Source: Incurvaria masculella
Taxonomy: Eukaryota; Arthropoda; Insecta; Lepidoptera; Incurvariidae
DNA: 64,000 nucleotides
Reading direction: 5' to 3'
Assembly: GCA_946894095.1 (NCBI GenBank)
Contig: OX335649.1
Coordinates: 13,968,001-14,032,000 of the forward strand
Shown here: positions 57,301-64,000 of the stretch, piece after piece
Layout: each line of letters starts with the position of its first letter
Numbering within the stretch: position 1 is the stretch's first letter
The notes under the pieces: model-generated
Seen by the model: only the letters and a program-made list of their open reading frames with translations
Databases searched by the model: none
What the model was told of the DNA's origin: nothing
Program-made: the position numbers and the translations under genes

Positions 57301-60300
57301 AAGAGAGAGAGGGACATGTGTATGCGGGGGACAAGGATAGGACTAGGGTCATGCACATTACATAGAACCACACAGCCATAAATTACGCGAAGACATTATG
57401 GCCTAACCATGCCCCCCAGCCTCATAACAATGAACACAAACAAGAAGCAATTGGTTTTAATAAAAAAAAAACATAATTTGTGTAGTTTAGGAGGTAGAAG
57501 TGGAAACTTCAGAAAACTAAACTTCGAGAAGTAGGTATGTAATTTAATATTAAACACTGAATAATGAAAAAAAAGTAACACTCTCTATACTCAATATACA
57601 TTTTACAGAAACACCGCATTATCTATTCTATCTCATTCTGTCACAGGCTTAATCCTGCAGATCTATGCGTTTGTCAATGTTTAGTGTGGTTTTTCCGTTT
57701 CGTCAAGTTTCAAATCACAAGTGCTAATGAGGTGTCAACCCTAAAAAATATTTTATTGGGAGTGCGTGTTCGGCTTGTATCGATTAAATAGACAAGTTGC
57801 ATCCACGTTATATCACTTTAATTACTCATTATGCTAACGCGTTTGTTCGGTCGATTGGAAAATTTGCACCTCGAAGTAACAGCATTGTGTCATAATTATT
57901 TAATTGGTTCTATAAATCCGGATTCACCGGCTGACTATAATTTGTTAGATTGTAGGTACCTCAATGTTTACCATTCTTCAGGAAATCGCAAAATAGCATG
58001 TGTCATAGAGTTATTTGACAGGACCTGGCCAATCTGGTGTCTGCAGTTATTAAAGATTTTTGAGTTATCATACCTCAAACGAAAAGAGAAAATCATAATG
58101 ATTTTTTCAAACTTGTAACAAAACCGTTAGATGTAGAAACTCGAAATGTGGTAGCGTTATACATCTTCATATAAGTTTTCCAGAAATGTGATTAAAATAT
58201 AACACTGTCATTATGATGACCAAAGATCTTGTATAGGCCATGTGTTTTTTTTATATACTTATAACATATACCCTTCACACGTTTTACATGGGACATCTTC
58301 GGAGCTTTTATTGAAACCTGAAAACATTATCACCCGAATCTCTATTCCAGCATGTATTGAACATTGCAATGAGATTTTTTTGTATTGTTTGTAAGTCTGC
58401 ATGGTAGTATCCTTTATCCTTTGTCTTAGATATCATCGATTATCCTAGGTCTGCCACTCCACTCCACTTTCTTAAATAGTCACCGTTCATTACATTTTGC
58501 TGTAGAACTTCTCTCCGCGTATTTTTATTATCTAGTAGGTTTTCTTCTCGACATAATTTCTTAGCGTTGAATCTCCGGCCGTTTCATAACGTGCTCTAAG
58601 TAAAGTTTGGTTCCAATTAATATTTCATTACGTATTTACGAGTGCATCAACATTTTACAGCTATCGGAGCTTCGATCATAATAGTTGTGCTCGAGGCAAT
58701 AAACGCAGCTGAATGCTGTCGTCGTCAGCTGGGCAGCCAACGGCGGCCGAGGGATACTGGTTCCTGGTTGCACTTTCTCCGACTAACTGCAAACCGGACG
58801 CAGTGTCCGTGAAATGGAGGATTAATTCAAATTAAAATCGGATTAGATATGCTTTGATTCTTTAGATATATTATTGTTGGCACGCAATTTTATTTTATTA
58901 ATTAGCAAGAAAACATCGAACTTTTATCAGGAACTCGAACGAATTGTAAGGCTGATGACATATATTTTCGAAGGAAATGCATTGTTTGGGAACTAAAACT
59001 GAATTTATCAGTTCTAGACCTCATAGGTACTTGATTTTTTGTTTGTTGCGACTGTGCAAAAGAAGCGGATTGCTATCATATACAAAAAGTATAGAAAATA
59101 AGATGTAATAGAAAGTTTAGAGTAATTTAGAGGGTAACTTTCTTAGTTTACTGATATCTTGAAAATAAAGGCAGTTAATAGCACAAAGTTTACACAAAGA
59201 ATTTACCTAAAATACAACCCAATCCTATGAACATATTTTGATCTTCTTTTCTATGTATGGAAACCAGTATTAAAATTATCAAGGAAAAGTTCTTGATTGT
59301 ATTTGAATAAACCTGTGAGCTTTCTTTACTTCGCAGAATGATCAAACAGGTGTAACAGCTTAATATTACAAGTTTAAGATTTCATCTTGCAGATCGAGTA
59401 TAGTGCAGCCATATACCTACATGCTTTTAGTTCTAAATGCCACCAAAACATTATATTGTAAGTTTTTAAACTAATTCCTAATAGTTTTTAAACGTTTTTT
59501 TGTTGCAGCCCAATCCTTCTTACCAGTTCGGTTTCGATGTGAACGACGACCAATTCACGAACTACCAGAACCGTAAGGAACAGCGCGAGGGAAATGTGAT
59601 CAAGGGGAGCTACAGCGTCGTCGACAGCGATGGTTTTATCCGAACCGTCACATACACGGCCGACCCTAAGGAAGGTTTCAAGGCTGAGGTCAGTTCCGTT
59701 ACTGGGGTCGTTTACTTTGTTCCGATTGTCCAAACATATGTATTTGATAGAATCTTACCAAGGGGTCTGCATGTGGCACTTATAGTGGCTAGACACCTAA
59801 GAGTGTCAGCATGATTATCTATTGTAAGATTCAGATGATGAAATAATATTTGTATTTTACTTTAAATCTATTGCAGAGTCCGGTACCATTCTTACCTTTC
59901 GGCCAAAATATTTTTAATCATTTCTCAAAGGATGATGTATCTATAATAATCTAAGATGCTTGTACGGTATAGGACTAAGATGGGTTGCTTGGTATAGGAC
60001 TAAGATGGGTTGCTGCCACGGAGATCCTCGATCTCCGTGGTAATGGCAATGATATAGTGGCTTCGCGACTCTCCCAAGTATTATAAGAGTGTTTGGTAGT
60101 TTGACCATGAAACTCTAGTACTCATCAACATTGTATTTGTTTTGCATAATTTAATTAATCATCTTCCTAAAACCGCTTAGTGCTTACAACGGTCTGTGAA
60201 AGAATCCGTGAAAAATCAAAATCGTCCATACCTTTCTAAAAACGCTAGCTTGAATGCTCTGTATTCTGGTGTGCAGGTGTCCCGCCAGCCCACTGATATC

Positions 60301-60420
60301 GTGGTGAAGGTTCCGACGCCGAGGCCTCAGGAGCAGCAGCCACTCCTTAGGGCACAGCCTCAGCAGCAGCAGCAGCATCAGCAACAGCAGCAGCCCCAGC
60401 AGTATTATAGATACCAGTAA
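51312..60420 (+). CDS. Cuticular protein, RR-1 type (Gln/Pro-rich)
   Basis: Structural protein of the insect exoskeleton; the Rebers-Riddiford domain binds chitin fibres in soft cuticle. Exons: 51312-51401, 53200-53358, 54225-54413, 59509-59688 and 60277-60420, all phase 0, giving 253 aa. Exon 1 is a signal peptide (MVSKCVLLAMLVGAAVG). Exon 2 reads LGIPPHLLRQYLADAQQQRD. Exon 3 is Gln/Pro-rich with QPQYQPQPQ repeats. Exon 4 (residues 147-206) is the RR-1 domain: YQFGFDVNDDQFTNYQNRKE, GSYSVVDSDGFIRTVTYTAD and PKEGFKAE. Exon 5 completes it with VSRQPTDIVVKVPTP and ends in a poly-Gln tail and YYRYQ. The TATA box supports the start. The exon 3 acceptor is GAAG|GTG rather than CAG. Intron 3 is 5.1 kb and repeat-rich. 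The exact Cpr gene number cannot be told. Confidence 0.93.
51915..52170 (+). repeat. Lepidopteran-type dispersed repeat in CPR intron 1
   Basis: ATTTTATAAATGCGAAAGTA and CACACCTAAGCCGCTGAATC at the left, and a tail TGACCCAAGTGGAGCCGGGT with ACCTCAGCTAGCA. The same tail occurs reversed at about 11430. Confidence 0.6.
55575..56112. repeat. Inverted pair of 5S-SINE copies in CPR intron 3
   Basis: 55575-55790 is reversed (AAGGAATTAGGTGCCATGCC, TTGAACTGGATGGAAAACAC). 55850-56112 is forward (GGGTTGGTACCACCGCATTC, GTTTTCCATCCAGTTCAGTG, tail CCGTCCATGTCAGGTTGCAT). Transcripts of the intron could fold across the two copies. Confidence 0.7.
56950..57260. other. GC-richer patch in CPR intron 3, unassigned
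   Basis: Open frames exist on both strands (57010-57243 +, 57026-57268 -) but neither shows a domain or a splice context that fits the cuticle gene. It may be old transposon sequence. The rest of intron 3 (57300-59500) shows nothing identifiable. Confidence 0.35.
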
Positions 60421-61389
60421 ATTCCTTTAGTCCCTCTTCTCGCATGTAGCAATGATACATTTGTATATCATTATTCTTTGTTCTATTCTATTCATTGTTC
60501 TATCATTATGGAGATATTTTTGTTTCATTTATAATATGTAGTTTTGGAAGTGGAATCCTATAGTTCTTAATTATTAGATGTCAAAAATTTTTTAAATTCT
60601 CCTTCAATTTCTTTCTCACTTTCACATAACATTATATTAAAATTAGTCTTCCAAATATTTTTTCTTCTTCTCGGAACATTTTACTGTAAATTTGTTTTCA
60701 TGAGTAGGAACTTTTCTATGTATATTTTTTTAGTGGCTATTTCTTCAAAAGCAAGGTATTTACATAGATTTTATCGGTATTAAAAGAGCATCGGTTACTT
60801 AGCCGAAGTGTCCTTTAGATTTAAATATTCTAGGTTTAAGTGATATCGCTAAGAAGTGTTAGGGAAGATAAAAATATTTCATTTGTGGGCTCGAAAAGGA
60901 ATGTGATAATACTGTTGGTATTGATTGAGTATGTACTCGTTAGTAGGTATGCCATGACTTGTTTTTCCTGTAAATAGTAAGATGCAGTTATCTTTATTAG
61001 ATAAAAAAAAATTGAAAATTAAACGGTTTTAACTGACATACGTTTTTATTTATGAATATGTTGGGCAATCATGCCGCCAATAGATTTTGTGTTATGAACA
61101 TTTCGATTATTAGTATACCTACAATTGAGATTATTAAAAGCGAGGACGGAAGGGCTAAAAACTGGTTACATAATTTTGATTGGCTAACCAATAAAAAAAA
61201 TGTTTATAAATAGCACACATTTCGAGGAAAGGTAGCGGCTAAATCATGTGTGAAAAATCCTTTTTCGATGAAGGAGCCGAGAAAGGCAGGTATTCAAATG
61301 TTTGAGGACGACAGGCACTTCGGTGCTCAAGATGTGCGCCCCTGAGTTGACAGCAATAATCATGCATCTCCTTTACCCATGGCAAATCG
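60421..61389. other. Intergenic: 3' flank of the cuticle gene
   Basis: AT-rich sequence without a recognised gene. No canonical AATAAA is obvious close to the stop codon. Confidence 0.5.
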
Positions 61390-61600
61390 TGGCGTAATTC
61401 CTGGCTCCGTCCAACCGGTTCCCAAAAAGGGTGACCGTCTCTCGATCTTTAGCCTGTGTGTCGACACATCTATAACTATTGACTATTATGAAGCGCCTCA
61501 CCAACTCTTACTTCCTAACGTACTTGCAAGCAATCTTCTTGATGACAAATAGTACGGTTTCCGAAAAACACAATAAATATGAGATCTTCAAATGCATTTA
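61390..61600 (+). pseudogene. Non-LTR retrotransposon reverse-transcriptase fragment
   Basis: One frame reads VPKKGDRLS and, after diverged sequence, LLDDK, stop, YGFRKTQ, stop. These match the spacing of the fingers region of insect non-LTR reverse transcriptases. Stops and divergence show it is dead. An LTR retrotransposon begins 14 bp downstream. Confidence 0.65.
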
Positions 61601-61613
61601 TGGGCCTAAAGAC

Positions 61614-61741
61614 TGTTATATATTGAGGAACCGACATAAAGTGCTGTAAAAACGGTAGCTGTCACTTGTGTCATGTTGCTGAATAAAAACGAGATTCTTT
61701 ACAGAAAGTACTATTTTATTCTCAAAGTCTGAAATATAACA
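61614..61741 (+). repeat. Putative 5' LTR, 128 bp
   Basis: It begins TGTTATAT and ends ATATAACA, a TG...CA LTR with 8-bp inverted ends. An AATAAA lies inside (about 61682-61687). The primer-binding-like sequence abuts the 3' end. Without the second LTR the limits remain provisional. Confidence 0.65.
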
Positions 61742-61782
61742 TTGGCGACGAGAAAAAACGAATCCACCGATAAAAAAGCGTC

Positions 61783-62592
61783 ATGTCGGCATTAGTGGGA
61801 GCAATCGAACAGTTTAAAGAAGGTGATGATTTCGCTTGCTACGTGGAACGGTTTGAACAGTTAGTACGAGTAAACGATGTAACAACCGAAAAGAAAGTAT
61901 CGCTATTTCTGACGCTGCTGGGTCCATACGCGTATGGAGTTCTAAAACAGTTATTATCACCAGAGTTGCCTGCAAGCAAGACATACAATGAAATAGAGGA
62001 AGCACTTCTGAAACAATTTTGTCCGAAGATGTTGGTGATTTCCGAAAGATTTAAGTTTTACAAATACACACAAGGAGAGGAGACAGTAAATGAGTATATT
62101 CTAAAAATTAAGAAAATGTCAGGAACTTGTGAATTTGGTACTTTTTTGGAGCAGGCACTGCGGGATAAACTTATATGTGGTCTCAAGAACAAAAGTATTC
62201 AACGACGTCTGTTAGTGGAAGAAGATGTGACTTTTTCAAAAGCATGCGTCATTGCAATAAATTTAGAAAGCGCAGAAGTTGAGCAACATCTCATACATAT
62301 GAATGAATTCTCGAACATCGAAAATAATTCAGCAAACAGGGTAATAGACGTAAAACACGCAACGTGTTGGAGATGTGGACGCTTACACCCTGTGAAAACG
62401 TGTCCAGTCAAGAGTTGGAAATGCTATCGGTGCAACAAGTATGGGCATTTAGCACTAAAGTGTACTGAGCAAAAAGTGCGCTTTATTCAGAACCCAGACG
62501 ACCAAGTGTCAGGATCAAAACAAGATGAACCAGAGCTGGAAGTGACCGTGGCTCGTGTCGGCGGTGCTGATCCACACATGATGACTTTGTGA
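61783..62592 (+). CDS. Gag polyprotein of the LTR retrotransposon (269 aa)
   Basis: Structural protein that forms the virus-like particle and packages element RNA. The capsid-like region (residues ~15-165) contains FEQLVRVNDV, EALLKQFCP and LICGLKNKSIQRRLL, typical of gypsy-type Gag. Two zinc knuckles follow: residues 195-207 (CWRCGRLHPVKTC, one residue short of CX2CX4HX4C) and 214-227 (CYRCNKYGHLALKC, canonical). The ATG lies 42 nt after the putative LTR. It ends at TGA 62590-62592, directly followed in the same frame by pol. Confidence 0.9.
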   Translation: MSALVGAIEQFKEGDDFACYVERFEQLVRVNDVTTEKKVSLFLTLLGPYAYGVLKQLLSPELPASKTYNEIEEALLKQFCPKMLVISERFKFYKYTQGEETVNEYILKIKKMSGTCEFGTFLEQALRDKLICGLKNKSIQRRLLVEEDVTFSKACVIAINLESAEVEQHLIHMNEFSNIENNSANRVIDVKHATCWRCGRLHPVKTCPVKSWKCYRCNKYGHLALKCTEQKVRFIQNPDDQVSGSKQDEPELEVTVARVGGADPHMMTL

Positions 62593-64000
62593 CTAGATGG
62601 AGTTCCTGTATATATGGAAATAGATACGGGTGCGTGTAGAACTGTTATGTCAGCTCAAGAGTATACCAAATTATTTCCTGGTAAGCCTTTAAGTCCAGTG
62701 AATTACAAGTTAAAGTCAGTAACTGGTGACAAGTTACAGGTTTTGGGAGTATCAACAGTAAATGTGGAACTGAATAAGAAAAAGATTATTTTAGAGTTAG
62801 TGGTCATAGAGTCGAAAGAGTCTTTTGTAGCTCTGATAGGCAGGGATTGGTTAAATGTTTTCTTTCCTGAGTGGATGGATATTTTTAAGCCAAAAAAGGA
62901 TGTAATTAAGTCATTAACTCATCAAGATAATTCAGCTGTTAGAACTAAAGAAGTAATGTCAGCATTAAGAGAGAAATTCAGTGAATTGTTTACACTGGAC
63001 AGGTCATCCAGCATAAACATGTTTATAGCAAATTTAAGACTAAAAGAAAATACAGCACCATTGTTTCGCAAGCCTTATGTTGTACCGTACGCATTGAGGT
63101 CAAAAGTTGAAGAAGAGCTTGTAAGTTTAGAGAAGGCTGGAATAATTAAGAAGGTTCGGTTCAGTGAATGGGGTAGCCCATTAGTCATCGTACCAAAGAA
63201 GGATGGTAATATACGACTTTGTGTAGACTATAAGGTAACTGTCAATAAAGTATTGGATTTAGAGCGTTACCCTCTCCCTGTTCCAGAAGATATATTAACT
63301 GCGATAAATGGTGGTAAAGTATTTTGCGTTTTAGATCTTTCCGGTGCTTATCAACAGCTACGTTTAGATGCAAGATCAAAAGAGTACCTAACTATTAATA
63401 CACACATGGGCCTTTTTGAACCAAACCGTTTGCAATTTGGGGTTTCAAGTGCTCCATCGATATTCCAATCTGTGATGGATAGAGTTTTACAAGGAATAGA
63501 GAATGTGTATTGTTATCTTGATGATATTGTGATAGTTGACCAAGAGATAAACGCCTGTAACAAAAGGCTGTACCAAGTTTTGGAACGGTTAGTGTACTAC
63601 AATATTCGTCTTAATTTTGATAAATGTAAATTCTTCGAAAGTGAAATAGATTTTTTGGGGCACACAGTAAATGCATCTGGGTTACACCCAATGAAGTCAA
63701 AGTTAGATGCACCTGTGCCCGATTCAGTTTCTAAGCTACAAGCATATTTGGGACTTTTGAACTATTACAGGAAGTTTTTGCCTAATATAACAGAGACCCT
63801 GTTACCCCTTTATAAACTGTTGACTAAGGATACCAAATTTGTATGGACTTCAGATTGTAAAAAATCCTTTGAATCTAGTAAGTTGCTCCTTCAAGAGAAT
63901 AATTTGCTCGTACCTTATAATTCAAAAAGTGAGCTCTACGTAACTTCCGATGCAAGTAGTTATGGGGTAGGGGCTGTGCTCAGTCATAGGATCAACAGTG
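62593..64000 (+). CDS. Pol polyprotein of the LTR retrotransposon (partial, 3' off window)
   Basis: The frame is open from CTA 62593 to the window end (469 codons) and is in phase with gag. In order: an aspartic protease with DTGA (62623-62634) and the later ALIGRDWL; a reverse transcriptase with SPLVIVPKKDG, FCVLDLSGAYQQL and the YLDD active site (63514-63525); and LGLLNYYRKFLPNI plus the start of RNase H, VTSDASSYGVGAVLSH. There is no ATG at the junction. Expression would need readthrough of the UGA, or the UGA is a single nonsense mutation. No other disabling change is visible. Confidence 0.9.

Larger units (their letters stand above)
61614..64000 (+). mobile_element. Ty3/gypsy-like LTR retrotransposon, 5' part (runs off the window)
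   Basis: A short 5' LTR is followed at once by a primer-binding-like TTGGCGACGAG, then gag and pol in the same frame up to the window end. Order protease, reverse transcriptase, RNase H fits Ty3/gypsy. RNase H remainder, integrase and the 3' LTR lie beyond 64000. Apart from one UGA at the gag/pol junction, no break is seen in about 2.2 kb. Confidence 0.9.

Noticed and set aside
62590..62592. UGA as a selenocysteine codon
   Set aside because: Nothing in the family suggests a selenoprotein; readthrough or nonsense mutation explains it better.
1..64000. CRISPR arrays, bacterial operons or prophage
   Set aside because: The window is intron-containing insect DNA; no regular spacer arrays or prokaryotic genes are seen.

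Overview
The window reads as nuclear DNA of an insect, most likely a lepidopteran. It has short exons with GT-AG introns, insect-specific genes (visual arrestin, an RR-1 cuticle protein, His-rich secreted proteins), and a dense load of SINEs, MITEs and mariner elements of the kinds common in moth and butterfly genomes. The species call is inference; the gene calls come from conserved protein sequence and agreeing splice phases.

Layout. (1) About 277-4852 (+): an unrecognised gene whose cysteine-rich exons all break in phase 1, ending in an exon with an 11-residue tandem repeat. (2) 4853-7836: repeats, including a perfect 18-bp hairpin and three copies of a repeat carrying a tRNA-Thr-like cloverleaf. 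(3) 7837-14764 (-): a complete six-exon Pex7 (peroxisomal PTS2 receptor, 315 aa). (4) 15650-22830 (+): a complete six-exon Arr2-type visual arrestin (407 aa) with its TATA box; nested SINEs lie in intron 1 and an intact mariner lies antisense in intron 5. (5) 22831-27963: repeats, including a dead mariner. (6) 27964-31832 (-): a five-exon secreted His-rich protein (308 aa) with seven 8-residue repeats. (7) 31833-37347: mostly repeat DNA with a fold-back element built from CGTATAAT motifs. (8) 37348-39505 (+): a small secreted His-rich protein whose first exon was not found. (9) 39506-51227: gene-poor, with a second intact mariner, MITEs and SINE pieces. (10) 51228-60420 (+): a five-exon RR-1 cuticular protein (253 aa). 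(11) 61390-64000: a dead non-LTR reverse-transcriptase fragment, then the 5' part of an LTR retrotransposon whose gag and pol share one frame split by a UGA in the readthrough-prone context UGA-CUA.

How they relate. I see no operon-like or pathway cluster. Pex7 and Arr2 are divergent neighbours about 0.9 kb apart. Three genes encode secreted proteins, one of them a cuticle protein. The most unusual content is in the repeats: a SINE family whose head is derived from 5S rRNA, a tRNA-like repeat that hosts one of those SINEs, two 1279-bp mariners that both look intact, and the UGA-CUA junction. Exon ends were placed by eye from splice motifs and reading phase.
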